A stretch of DNA of 64,000 nt from Diadema setosum (GCF_964275005.1 NC_092698.1:23987809-24051808), one strand, 5' to 3'; positions 25,451-35,807 are shown, counted from the stretch's first letter. The notes: generated by a model from the sequence alone, not told the origin. Made by a program: numbers and translations.

Positions 25451-25952
25451 GCCTCAGTCCCGGATCTGATCAGGGGAGAGATCCGTATTGACGCCGGGAG
25501 GCCAACAGCAACTTTTGGAGGTCAAAAACATCCGGCGTCATCCGGGGATTGCCGTGTTGGCAGAGCAATCCGGGGTGGTCCGTGTGGCTGCCGTGTAGCT
25601 GCCGTGTTGATCCGTGTAGATGCCGTGTTTGTCCGTGTAGACGCCGCGCTCTTCCGGCCTTATCCGTGTAGCTGCCGTGTTGATACCGTGTGTACAGTCA
25701 TACCAAAATCCCGGATCTCCCCGGATATTCCCGGACGTCCCCGGATCACCGTGTAGATCCTTGAGCATCCGTGTTTATGTGACTGGGGCATAAACACGGA
25801 TGCTCAAGGATCTACACGGACCACCCCGGATTGCCCTGCCAACACGGCAATCCCCGGATGACGCCGGATGTTTTCGACCTCCAAAAGTTGCCGTGTTGGC
25901 CTCCCGGCGTCAACACGGATCTCTCCCCGAATCAGATCCGGGGTGATCCTGG
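25451..25952. repeat. CpG-rich long palindrome with CCGTGT/CCGGAT words
   Basis: The left arm from 25458 (CCCGGATCTGATCAGGGG..) pairs with the right arm ending near 25945 (..CCGAATCAGATCCGGGG). Both contain GACGCCGG and the AACTTTTGGAGGTC / GACCTCCAAAAGTT pair. The middle (25560-25740) is a run of variants of TCCGTGTAGATGCCGTGT. An inner near-perfect hairpin of about 38-bp arms lies at 25742-25830 (CGTGTAGATCC..TTTATG). Non-coding. Confidence 0.8.
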
Positions 25953-26486
25953 AAGAAGCGCAAGTTCAGTGATTAAAAAGTGATGTGCCCCTCTTCCTGC
26001 TTCCCCTCCCCCTTCAAAAACTTCAAAACCCTGTCACTGATGAAGGACTAACCACGCGTGAGGGAAATGTAGAGAGGAATGAAAACATAAGTTTGAGGTA
26101 TAAAATCATCAAAATGTGTATCATTGTTGTACGATTTTCCGTAGCCATTGGACTGCTTGCAGCCTGAGAATACTCACGATATCAGTATTCAATTATTGGT
26201 TATGTCTCATAGCGTATTCTCAATAAATGACAACAAAGGGCTGTCCGTCTCATACAGCATCCTCTGTAAATACCCCCCTAACAACATTTACTGCAGCACT
26301 GCGGTTGTTTTGTGTGAATTGAATGGTGCAGATGAGCCCATCGACGCGTAAGGACTCATATGAAAGAAGAAAATATGAATATTTGGATTAAGAACTTTGT
26401 TTTTCGAAAACGTAACGTTAAAAGTCTGAAAAATTCACTTAAAGTCACCATTTGCGCGTGCAAATGAAAATTTGTTAGCACCACTT

Positions 26487-26512
26487 TTCATTGTTCATGC
26501 ATGAACAATGAA
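26487..26512. repeat. Perfect 26-bp palindrome
   Basis: TTCATTGTTCATG followed directly by its exact complement, with no loop. It lies in an AT-rich non-coding region that ends near 26655 with GGGACACGCTGTATA, a sequence resembling a DNA-transposon end. Confidence 0.8.
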
Positions 26513-27014
26513 CATTAAGTTGTACATCAAATGAAAGAAGAAAAGTTAATCTTTCCATTGATGTATAGCTCGTAAAGAAAATGTATGATTTCGATAGTAA
26601 AAAGTTGCATGGAAACCCGGTTTCGTTTTTTTCTGGGACACGCTGTATATTGTGTTTATACATTCAAGTTGAATGTTGTTGGGTTTTTTTTTGTTATGGA
26701 AAATAATAGAAATCAAATAAAGATTACTGAAAAACAAACAAAAAAGTACTATAAGTCGATGGGTGGGCCACTTCACCGGGTTACCACGTATCTGCTCTTT
26801 TACGATGATAAGTGTGGGGGACTAAGTGGGGTAATAAAGGTGTGTTTGTGGGTTACAGCGACTCCCCTCTCGCTCACGGGATCTCCATCAAACAGGAAGA
26901 CATATTTCAGACAATCCAGTTTCGTTACTAACGAACGCCATCACCTGAATGGCCACGAAGCGTTGGTGTAGCCATTATTTCTGTGGATTGTCCTCCGTTT
27001 ACATTCGTCGCAAC

Positions 27015-27105
27015 TTAACCCGTTGAAGACTGTCCCGAGTATACTCGGGCAGGTGTCTTTGGGAAACATACGTGTTACAGCAAAATCGACTCCTCAACGG
27101 GTTAA
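27015..27105. mobile_element. TTAA-flanked 90-bp palindromic MITE, copy 2 (best preserved)
   Basis: The outer arms TTAACCCGTTGAAGAC and TCCTCAACGGGTTAA enclose a perfect 16-bp palindrome CCCGAGTATACTCGGG, then CAGGTGTCTTTGGGAAA and ACGTGTTACAGCAAAATCGA. TTAA ends and CCC termini fit a piggyBac-derived MITE. Other copies are at 13046, 44387 (half), 48025 (inverted) and 53942. Confidence 0.75.
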
Positions 27106-27129
27106 AAACAGTCCAAGGCATGTGGTCCA

Positions 27130-27830
27130 CAGAATCATCATCACACCTTTCCGGGCAAGCCTTGCGTGCGACTTGCGAAGAACAATTTTGACTACCCGGA
27201 GGTCCCCGTAAATGATCCGCACATGACAGTACCTCGCACGTATCTCACTCGTAGTCGCCCGGAGGTCACAGTGCACGCATTTTTTTTTTTTTTTTACCCG
27301 CAACCATGTTTAGGTCCTGTCACACCTTTCCGGGCAAGCTACTCGGGCTGTTGCGTGGAGGGATTTTTCAGCATACGGGACAATTTCTGAGGGCGGACAA
27401 GGATTTTGGCGAGTTTTTGCATTTGTCTTACTTGCTGGACGCGTTCTACTTAATTCTACTTGCGGGTATACTGTGTGACATGTGTACCAGTCGCGTGGGG
27501 GCTGACTACTCAGTGAAAGAATTCCTCTGAAGGAATGGCAGAAGTCCCACAAAATGTCATTTATCTTGCATACGGGGACTGCGAAGTACCTGCGTGGGAG
27601 TTGCCTGCGAGGTGATGCCGCTAAGGGCCTCCTACTGGCGTTCTGCGTGGACCTCTCCGGGCATCCCCGCGACTCACCCGGAAAAATTTTGGTCATGCTC
27701 AAAACCTGGCTGCGGTTAAATCGGACTTGCGTGCGCATCTCCGGGTAACTACAGGCGAGATACGCGCTAGGTACTGTCAGTTGCGGACCAACTGCGGAGA
27801 GCTCCGGGTAGCAAATTCGTTTCCATGGGC
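27130..27830. repeat. GC-rich interspersed repeat, copy 2
   Basis: It shares CACACCTTTCCGGGCAAGC (twice, 27143 and 27322), ACTACCCGGAGGTCCC and GCACATGACAGTACCT with the complement of copy 1, and CTCCGGGTAACTACAGGCGAGATACG in copy 1 orientation near its right end. The element is therefore a large inverted structure. Long open frames on both strands here are by-products of high GC. Confidence 0.65.
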
Positions 27831-27837
27831 GTCAACG

Positions 27838-28060
27838 GGGGGGGGGGGGGGGGGGTGCGTCGGGTGCGAACGCACCCCCCCCCCCCCCCCTTCAGACCCT
27901 AAAAAAAAAAAATTATATATATATATATATGGAAAATCACCACTTCAGTGTGCGAGCGACTTCAACGCCGGTCGCTAAATAATTATTCTTGTTTTTTAAT
28001 TATTATTATTCATTCATTTTTTTTTTTTTTTTTTTGGGGGGGGGGGGGGGGCACCAGGGA
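27838..28060. repeat. Homopolymer-rich tract
   Basis: Poly-G, poly-C, poly-A, AT and poly-T/poly-G runs follow one another at about 27838, 27875, 27901, 27914 and 28018. No gene. Assembly or sequencing accuracy is doubtful across such runs. Confidence 0.8.
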
Positions 28061-28269
28061 CTAAAATTCGTGGGCAAAAAACAATTCGCACCCCGGGCTC
28101 TGGCAGCACTGATTTTATACCTATATATCTACTAGTATTCTACAGTGTTTACAATTCATCGACCATACTGTACATCCGTTCGGTACGGAGCACGTACACG
28201 TATGCATGTACGTGTGCTACTTACAAGTATGTAGGGTCTATGTACAGCACGTCACTTCTGACCAATCCA

Positions 28270-30159
28270 TCTTGATAATGCGAGCCCAAGTGCGAGCCTA
28301 AACCTCATAAAAAAAAAATAGAGGGGCAAGTATATCATTTTGCCCACCCCACCCCCCATAATTCCCGAGACGAGATTTTCTTGCGAGTTTTTTTGACAGA
28401 AAAAAAAGTTGCCCCCATAAAAACATTGGAGGGGCAAGCATTTGCCCCCCCCCCATAATTAATAATTACCGAAATGAGAAGATTTTCTTGCTTTTTGACA
28501 GAAAAAAAGTTGCCCCCATAAAAATATTGGAGGGGCAAGCGCACCATTTCCCCCACCCCACATAATTATGATTCCCGAGATGAAAAGATTTTCTTGCTTT
28601 TTTTGTTAGAAATCTGTCCAATTATTTCACACAAAGTGTGCACCACGTGGCAGATTGCTGAATTTCAATTCTGAAACAAGCAAAGTCTCTCTCGTGTGTG
28701 TGTGTGTGGGGGGGGGGGGATACCCCTTCCCACACCCTCCCCCGTTCGGTTTTTTTTTCTATGGACTTCTACACCTATAGATTGACAGATTTACGAATGT
28801 TTCATCGAAAGTGTGCACCATATCTGTCACTTTACTTAATAAAACAATGCAAAAGTTCCGTTGTGGGGGAAGGGATATTATCTCCTTTCAATTAATCCTT
28901 TCCCACTGGCGTAGCCAAGGGGGGAAGGGGGCGATGGGGCAGTCGCCCCCACCCCCCCCCCCATAAGATTTTGACCGGGGATTTGGAAGGCGGAAAAAAT
29001 ATATATATATAATCGAATATGGGAGCGGTATCTTGCCACCCTCCCATTTCCTTGTCCCTTCTATACATAGATTTAGTACACTATGGGGAATGACAATTTC
29101 CGAATTTTCCACAAACAGTGTGCTTCAGATCGCTTTATTTTAATTCTAAAAACTCAAAAGCTCCGTCGAGCGATAGGGGGTAACCCCGAGGCCTCCCATA
29201 TCCTCCCCCTGAGCTCTACCTCACTATACTTTGTACATACAGAGAGATGATGCATACTTGGAATAAGAGCCATTAACACTTCAATGAAAAAAGAAACAAA
29301 ACTATTTGTTAAAATTATTATTTTGGGGAGGGGGTTGGAAAAAATTCAAGTATTGCACCAAAAGTTTGCACCAGATCGCTGAATTTCAGGTCTTAAAATA
29401 CAAAATCACCTTCGTGTGGGAGGAGAAATGCCCCTTATGTACACCCTCGTGTGCATGCTTTGTCTGTTTGATTACTTAACAGACAGCGTTCATAATATTC
29501 ATTGTAAGAATTAATACAAGAAGTTTATTTAAATTATACCATTTTACAGCCAAATTGTTCAATAATAATTTACATCAAAATGTACTGCTACCTTAAACAA
29601 GTGGGACTGTTTCAAGTCAATAAAACACGCAAAAACCTGCATCAAATTGCACCATTTACAACATCGAAATGCAAAAAGTTCTTACCGTGGAAGGGGGACA
29701 ACCCCCTCCCACACCCTCCCCCCTCGCTCGCTTCGCTTGCTCGGGCTCGGTCACATTCATGACATCAGTGTAAGAATTAATACAAGAAGTTTATTTAAAA
29801 TAATGATATCATTTATAGGCACATTGTTCAATAACAATTTACATCAAAATGTACTGCTACCTTAAACAAGTGTGACTGTTTCAAGGCGATAAAACACGCA
29901 AGAACATGCATCAAATTGCACCATTTACAGCATCAAAATGCAAAAAGATCTCACCGTGGGGGGAGGGGGGGGGGGGACACCCCCTCCCACACCCTCCCCC
30001 TCGCTCAATCCGCTCGCTCTTGCTTGGTCGCGTTCATGATATTCAGTGTAAATATTAAAACAGGAAGTTTATTTGGATGATACTATTTTACAGGCAAATT
30101 GTTCATTAATAATCTACATCAAAATATACTGCTACCTTAAACAAGTGGGACTGTTTCAA
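28270..30159 (+). repeat. Decayed tandem array, part 1
   Basis: At 28320-28600 three units of about 108 bp carry GAGGGGCAAG and AAGTTGCCCCCATAAAAA. From 28680 units degenerate to a pattern of GTGTGCACCA..ATCGCTGAATTTCA..AAAATGC..G-rich..CCCTCCCACACCCTCCCCC. At 29573, 29841 and 30115 the units of about 270 bp are near-identical, beginning CATCAAAATGTACTGCTACC. No coding sequence. Confidence 0.7.
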
Positions 30160-31110
30160 TAATAATAATAATAAACCATATTTATATGGCGCATATCACA
30201 AAAATAGATTAATGTCTCTATGCGCATTGAAGGAAAAAGGAACTAATAAATAGAAATAGGGAAAATAGACATGTGTGAGAGAGAGAGGAGGCAGAACAAG
30301 ATGAAAAGTGACAGAGCTGTGACAAACATTGCTTAGTTTTAAACCTGGTCCACGGACATGTTAAAGAGATATGTTTTCAACAAACGTTTAAATTATGTAC
30401 TGTATCAATTTGCTTAACTCCTCGATGGGTTCGTCGTTTAGATGATATCCCCAGAGAGTTGATTGTATGCCAGGCTTTTGCATTAATTCTGGTGATCGAA
30501 TTAAGGGCATGCAGTTCTGTACTGGTATACACTTTAGCCGGTAGTAACCTCCGAATGCTGTTCTCTGCATTTTCTTCCAGTGCAGGGCCAGGGTTTGGAT
30601 GAATGTCGCCATGTTGCACTAGCTCTATACGGAAAGTACATGTACTATTTGGATAGTACACTATCCTCCCACCAGTGTATTCTCTGCTGCAGCTCTTAGA
30701 AGGTCTATCATGATCATGAATAGACCTATTCAGATGAGTCCAGTTGACGGAAATGGGACAGCATACAAGAAGGGTGGCAAGTGTTGTAATCCCCCAGATT
30801 AGCATTGTGTGAGTCCAGGTTCACTGGTCATGATCAAGCTCGAGCGAACATCAATAGGGCAAGGAACTGGCTGCAGTAGAAGTATGGCTTCCTTCTCAAA
30901 ATTCACAGCAGATCATGGAAAAGTTGATGCTCGAAATATGTGGTTTGCAGATCAGAAATCCTTCTAAAAATGGTCCAGGTAGTTCACAAGATGATAACAA
31001 ACAAACTGGCATACAATTTATGTCAGAGTAAATGTTTGTCAAGGCAGATATAGTAGATAAGTGGGAGAGAGAAAAAGGAGTGTGGCAGCTGTTAGGCGCA
31101 CACTACACTA
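30160..31110 (-). mobile_element. 951-bp non-autonomous LINE-derived insertion with 2A-like motif
   Basis: The insertion splits a tandem-array unit and is flanked by a perfect 7-bp duplication GTTTCAA (30153-30159 and 31111-31117). On the minus strand it has about 300 bp of leader, a 142-codon frame (30805-30377), about 200 bp of 3' UTR and a TTATTATTATT tail preceded by ATATGCGCCATATAAATATG. It therefore has the two ends of a LINE without endonuclease or reverse transcriptase. The tail type is seen in L2/CR1-like LINEs and their SINEs; that family call is inference. Confidence 0.75.
30377..30805 (-). CDS. 142-residue LINE ORF N-terminus with 2A-like peptide
   Basis: The frame opens with a hydrophobic segment (residues 2-20) that could act as a signal peptide. 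It reaches QHGDIHPNPGP, the 2A-like core, at about 64-74, and continues with YTSTELHAL (93-101) and INSLGISSKRRTHRG (115-129). This layout, 2A-like core, then a Tyr-x-x-x-x-Leu helix and a basic linker before the endonuclease, is known from CR1/L2-type LINE ORFs of marine animals. Here the frame ends before any endonuclease domain. Active 2A peptides usually have Glu where His69 stands, so ribosome skipping is uncertain. It is not a host gene. Confidence 0.65.
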   Translation of the reverse strand: MLIWGITTLATLLVCCPISVNWTHLNRSIHDHDRPSKSCSREYTGGRIVYYPNSTCTFRIELVQHGDIHPNPGPALEENAENSIRRLLPAKVYTSTELHALNSITRINAKAWHTINSLGISSKRRTHRGVKQIDTVHNLNVC

Positions 31111-31560
31111 GTTTCAAGTCGATAAAACACGCAAAAACCTGCATCAAATTGCACCATTTACAACATCAAAATGCAAAAAGTTATCAACGTGGGAGGGGGA
31201 CACCCCTCCCACACCCTCCCCCTCGCTCACTCCGCTCGCTCTTGGTTGGTCGTGTTCATGATATGCAGTGTAAATATTAAAACAGGAAGTTTATTTGGAT
31301 GATACTATTTTATAGGCAAATTGTTCAATAATAATCTACATCAAAATATACTGCTACCTTAAACAAGTGGGACTGTTTCAAGTCGATAAAACAAGCAAAA
31401 ACATGCATCAAAATTTACAACTTCAAAATGCAAAAAGTTCTCACCGTGGGAGGGGGACAACATCCTCCCCAACCCCCCCCCCCCCCTTGCTCGTTCCGAT
31501 CGCTCGGGCTCGGTCGCTTCGCTCCCTCGCATACTAACAGCCCCCCCCCCCCCTCAAAAA
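31111..31560 (+). repeat. Decayed tandem array, part 2
   Basis: It resumes the unit broken by the LINE-derived insertion at GTTTCAAGTCGATAAAACACG and continues with one further CATCAAAATATACTGC unit (31338), ending in poly-C tracts. No gene. Confidence 0.7.
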
Positions 31561-31749
31561 ACAAAACAAAAAACACACACAAACAAACAAAAAGAAAGAA
31601 ATCCTAGCTACGACGGTGCATTTTCTCCGCTTGGTTTCCCTTAAAAAAACACTAAAAGTCTGTCGATTGAGAGCTTCCTAAATTCCAAATGTCTGTCCAA
31701 AAAATCTCGTTACAGTTAGTGTCAAAACGCAACCCCCTTGAAAAAAAGC

Positions 31750-32095
31750 TGGTGACGCCCCTGGTTTCCCCGCAAGTCAAGACGCAAAACTTCCCCAGAT
31801 GCGGTATGACAAGGCCTTGAGCATGCTCAAAACTTGTTCCGAGTGAGTCATGGGGGTTCGCTCGCAGACGTACACGCAGAACACCAGTATGAGACCCTTA
31901 TCAGCAGCACCTCGCAGGCAACTTCAACGCAGGTACATCTCAGTACTTGTAAGTCGCTCGTAACAGAAAACGGATCGGTTTCAAAGCTCTCACGCAGGTC
32001 ACACGGAATACACGCAAGTAGAAGGTAAGTAGTACGTGTCTAGTAGGTAAGAAACAGGTGCGAAACTCGCAAACATTCTTGTCCGCCCGCGGAAA
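31750..32095. repeat. GC-rich interspersed repeat, copy 3
   Basis: Shares CACGCAGGTCACACGGAATAC, GTAGAAGGTAAGTAG and GCGAAACTCGC..ATTCTTGTCCGCCCGC with copy 1 at 20395-20525. It is more diverged than the other two and ends where the SINE begins. Confidence 0.55.
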
Positions 32096-32256
32096 ATTCT
32101 GTGAGTTGCCAGGTACCCATTTCTACACCTGGGTCAAGAGGGATATAGTGGGTAAAAACGTCTTGTCCAAGGACTTAAGCACTGGGCGGGAATCGAACTT
32201 AGGTCCTCCGATTGGGAGTCGGGAGCCTTACCCACTATGCCACAGCGCCAGTTGTT
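32096..32256 (-). mobile_element. tRNA-derived SINE with conserved central domain
   Basis: The minus strand begins CTGGCGCTGTGGCATAGTGG (A box), has GTTCGATTCCCGCC (B box), and a 7-base anticodon-like loop CTCCCAA that would give CCC (glycine type). The body reads CTTGGACAAGACGTTTT..CCCAGGTGTAGAAATGGGTACCTGGC, matching the conserved core of widespread animal SINEs of the Nin-domain type. The 3' tail is missing or diverged. Confidence 0.7.
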
Positions 32257-32458
32257 ATGAAGGTGAAGTAGAGGTTTCAAAGTGATGCTTTATTTGATTT
32301 GATACACACAAATTCTAAAAACTTAAGAGAGACATATTCGTTGAAAGAAGTAATAACCAATTCTTACGTCTGATGTGTAGAATTGTTAATAAGATCATGC
32401 CATCGCGGTGCCAAACTGTGGAACGGTCTCCCAGACTCTGTAAAACAGTTATATATAT

Positions 32459-32539
<81 letters not shown>

Positions 32540-32729
32540 TATATAATTAGTAGAGACAGAAAAAAAAACTAAAGTACTCTTTGGCATTGAATTGTGATGT
32601 CGAATAATAACCGATATTTTCCTTTTGTTTCTGTTGAGTGTTGGGTAAATTTAATTCATAATTGCTTTAATTTTATTTCAGTTAAATAATTCTGCATGAT
32701 GTGCTTTTGCTTTTTTGTTTGCTGCATAC

Positions 32730-32735
<6 letters not shown>
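32256..32735 (+). mobile_element. LINE 3' end, second copy (internally deleted)
   Basis: It matches 13791-14375: GTTATGAAGGTGAAGTAG, TGCTTTATTTGATTTGATAC, GGTGCCAAACTGTGGAACGG and the 3' UTR word TGCTTTTGCTTTT. It lacks about 95 bp present in the first copy before the LWNGLPD-type motif, and carries an AC/AT microsatellite at 32457-32535. Confidence 0.65.
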
Positions 32736-32788
<53 letters not shown>

Positions 32789-33451
32789 CTTCCTTACAAC
32801 TATCCCTGTATCACATTCTTCCATCTTCACTCGTGTGGCAACTTCCTCCTCACTGCTGCCCCTAGAACTGTCACTATTGCCTTCCTCACACTCTCCTTCT
32901 CTCGCTTCCCTCCTTTTCTCTCCTTTTTCGAGTCTTCTTTCACCAGACAATGGTCATTTTAAGGACTTCATCATAGACAGATATGCATATGCATGGTACC
33001 GCAAACCTCTATTCCTATAAAGTTTACATCGCCATCTAAACTTTCAAAATACACACAAAATACATTGAAATCAAACTTTTGACAAGCGATTATAGAGTGA
33101 CAACCATTTTATGACATGCGTAGTCATCAACAACATATACAAGATACGCCACCAAATATTTCATATTATATTGAATTATTATGTAACAATCATGATAACA
33201 ATGCAGAACTCAGAAACATCAACGATGCCCCCGCATAGATATCTCATGCGGGTATGGATTTCAGATCGTTTTTCCTTCGTTTTGTCCAAAAACATGATAC
33301 TACAAAACCTATTAGTTAACATGCAGAGACCAAGTTTAACATGCAGAAGAGATGTACAACAACCTTTTTGGAAGAAGTCACCCACAACATGCTCAGACGC
33401 GTATATTACATTGTATTTATATACAACAGTGCAGATTTTCGCACTTCCTTC

Positions 33452-33487
<36 letters not shown>

Positions 33488-34364
33488 TGTATATAGTACG
33501 TTAGGTCTCTGACTTGTTCTATGCAATTTCGAATGTTGTCCATTGTTGGATGAAATTTCCGGTAACTGCTCGCAACTGTATAATTGTTATTGCCATGTTT
33601 TGCGCTGTTTACCGATTGACTTGCGTGGAAATTCTATACTGAGAAGAATTTATACAGAAATTAAACAGAATCATGGATTTGAAATTGCTACACTATTGGT
33701 GATATAATGTTTGGGCTTTCTTGTTCGTATAAGAAAATTATTTTTAATTTTGTCACAGATGCTACTTGAAACCTTGAGAATTATGATTTGTCGTTGTTTT
33801 CATCACCAGATGGTATAGTAAAGTCCATCACGGAGGATGGATGGTAGAAATGAATTGAAAGTGGTGGACATAAATATTCATGAGGTACACTGTAGGCTAA
33901 ACAGTGCTTCTCCGCAACCCATTTTCTGTTAAGTGTAAATGAACAGTGTGCGATAGTGGAAAGACAACAGCTCTGGTCACGTCGATATAATTATGATAAT
34001 TATGTGCAATTTGGAAAAAAACCCTACAATTCGTAAGAATTCTGTTTCGTTTCTTGCTTGCGATAGTTGCCTTCAAATGGTACAAGGGACTTCAAACACG
34101 GCAACATTGTTTGCCTTATCAAGGATCTCCAAGGACTTTTTTTTTGTCCTTCCACACAACATCAGACTGTTAAGCAATAGTATTACAGGATGTTTGACTC
34201 CAACATGAAAGATGTTTTAATTATTTACCAGGTGTAATATTCTAGGTAATCGATCCCTGTTTTTAACAAAAGGCAAGGAAATGGCGCTACTGACATGACT
34301 GACACATTGCAGAGTCAGTCCTCTAGTATAGCGCATGTACGTCAATTTCTGACACTTGGTCAGA
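32736..34364. other. Gene-free stretch downstream of the sulfotransferase
   Basis: No gene seen. It contains an (AT)n run at 32736-32785, a pyrimidine-rich segment at 32800-33040 that shares CATGGT..CCGCAAACCTCT-like words with 41160-41480 (an interspersed repeat), and a (GA)n run at 33458-33484. The segment just before 34365 may be sulfotransferase 3' UTR. Confidence 0.5.
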
Positions 34365-34430
34365 GTTATATTACTCTTAATATATGGGGTTGCTATTTAA
34401 GACTGAAGTGACTATTGTAACTCGATCATT

Positions 34431-35807
34431 TCAAGGAAATACTGGTGTTGACGACGATGTGTACATTAAGAGTCTTAAGACATCGTTACATTCTGCTTCG
34501 ATTAGTTCGATCTCCATCGCCTTTAAATCACGTACCCAGTGATGAGCAGCTGAATGCGAGTTTTTATGTATAGTGAAAAATCTGTTATCAGTAATCTCAG
34601 GGTTGGTATTCCTTTGGATCCAGTCCTTGACGTCTTCACGGAGAGGTAGCCCTACGAAGTCGTACAGATCTTGAGTGACTGCTAGCGGTGAGTCAACGAA
34701 ATCTTCGTACCTGACGAGATGATAACGGTCCTTCAACCACGAAGGCATTTGCTTGGGATCTACAAGGGTGTTTTCCCTGAGCCACTGGCACATGCCCTGT
34801 ACCGTCGTAAAAGTTTCGGGCGTCGAGCTGAACAGACCCAGAGTCTGCAGGCGATCAGGAGCCGCTGAATGCAGGTCACTATCAACTCGGAAACCTGGCT
34901 CCGTGAGGCGATACTTGATCCTTGAGGCAGCCGCTCCTCGCGGATCGCGTACGAGGTGGATGATCTTAAGGTTGATACCATCGTCCATGATCAGAGGTTT
35001 AAGTAAATCAAGGTCTGCGCGAATCAGTTTCGTCGCCAATCTGCCACCGTATCGTTTACATATATCGCTTGCACGACTCGGAGTCTGCATCTTACATTCT
35101 ATGTTCCCTTGGCAAATGGCTGTGTTGTTTGTTCGTCCAGGCCGCGCATCGATGATACTGACAAAGTCCGTTGTGAATGCACACTTTGAGAAATTCCGAA
35201 TTATGTCTCTTTGGTACGATTTCAATTGCGTATCTGTGTAATTATACCTTTGGGATAATATGGAAGCGGCGTACAATGGTTCAAATAAGTAAAACATGTC
35301 CTTGTTCTGATTGAAAAGCTGACCGAGTATACTTGAACCAAATCGCCATAAAGATAGTAATATGACAACAGGAGGTTGTTCACTCATCAGTGCTGTAGGA
35401 TGTGACTGAGGGGTCGAATTGTTAGCAGAACGATTATCTTTTGACTCCAGTTCAACATTATTCAACGTCACATTTAATATTTCATAGGTTCGAGTGGTTC
35501 CATTTGTGTCGGCAGGACTCCGTGTGACGTCGGAAGAATTAACGGAACTATCTTTTCTCTGTCTTCGCAGTTGATCGTAATCCAAGTTTTCCCTGTCCAT
35601 GTTAAGTCTTGTCACATACGAGTCATTGTTTGAACGGAGAGGTACATTCACCGTCATCGTTGAAAATCTCAAGTTCCACGAGAGATTCGCATATGTCACA
35701 AAATCACTGCTCAAGAGTATCACTGCGCAGAAAACGAGCAGGACGAACAACGGAGGACAAGATTCCTTGAGAAGTGGTAAAGCGCTCATCTTCATCATGC
35801 AAACCAA
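34431..35807 (-). CDS. Golgi carbohydrate (GlcNAc/Gal/GalNAc-6-O type) sulfotransferase
   Basis: Single-exon gene of 458 residues. It is a type II membrane protein: a short cytoplasmic tail, membrane anchor at about 19-37, and a Ser/Thr/Asn-rich stem to about 140 with many N-glycosylation sequons (for example 41, 61, 90, 102, 112, 129). The catalytic domain follows. The 5'-phosphosulfate loop is LWRFGSSILGQLF (153-165) and the 3'-phosphate site is LVRDPRGAAASR (285-296), both hallmarks of PAPS-dependent carbohydrate sulfotransferases of the CHST1-7 group. YEDFVDSP at 367-374 fits the same family. It would transfer sulfate from PAPS to sugar hydroxyls in the Golgi; acceptor sugar cannot be decided. 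An intronless reading frame is usual for this family. Four in-frame Met codons lie in the first seven residues, so the exact start is open. A broken copy of its 3' end is at 14761-14965. Confidence 0.9.
   Translation of the reverse strand: MVCMMKMSALPLLKESCPPLFVLLVFCAVILLSSDFVTYANLSWNLRFSTMTVNVPLRSNNDSYVTRLNMDRENLDYDQLRRQRKDSSVNSSDVTRSPADTNGTTRTYEILNVTLNNVELESKDNRSANNSTPQSHPTALMSEQPPVVILLSLWRFGSSILGQLFNQNKDMFYLFEPLYAASILSQRYNYTDTQLKSYQRDIIRNFSKCAFTTDFVSIIDARPGRTNNTAICQGNIECKMQTPSRASDICKRYGGRLATKLIRADLDLLKPLIMDDGINLKIIHLVRDPRGAAASRIKYRLTEPGFRVDSDLHSAAPDRLQTLGLFSSTPETFTTVQGMCQWLRENTLVDPKQMPSWLKDRYHLVRYEDFVDSPLAVTQDLYDFVGLPLREDVKDWIQRNTNPEITDNRFFTIHKNSHSAAHHWVRDLKAMEIELIEAECNDVLRLLMYTSSSTPVFP

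Noticed and set aside
27310-27738. 142-residue minus-strand frame rich in Arg, Pro and Cys
   Set aside because: It lies wholly in the GC-rich repeat; the other copies do not keep the frame.
28270-31560. CRISPR-like array of spaced repeats
   Set aside because: Units are hundreds of bases long, diverged and without unique spacers; the genome is animal.
32180-32256. A functional glycine tRNA gene
   Set aside because: A and B boxes are present, but acceptor and T stems do not close and a SINE body follows directly, so it is a SINE head.
34753-35241. 162-residue plus-strand frame
   Set aside because: Shadow of the sulfotransferase gene on the opposite strand.
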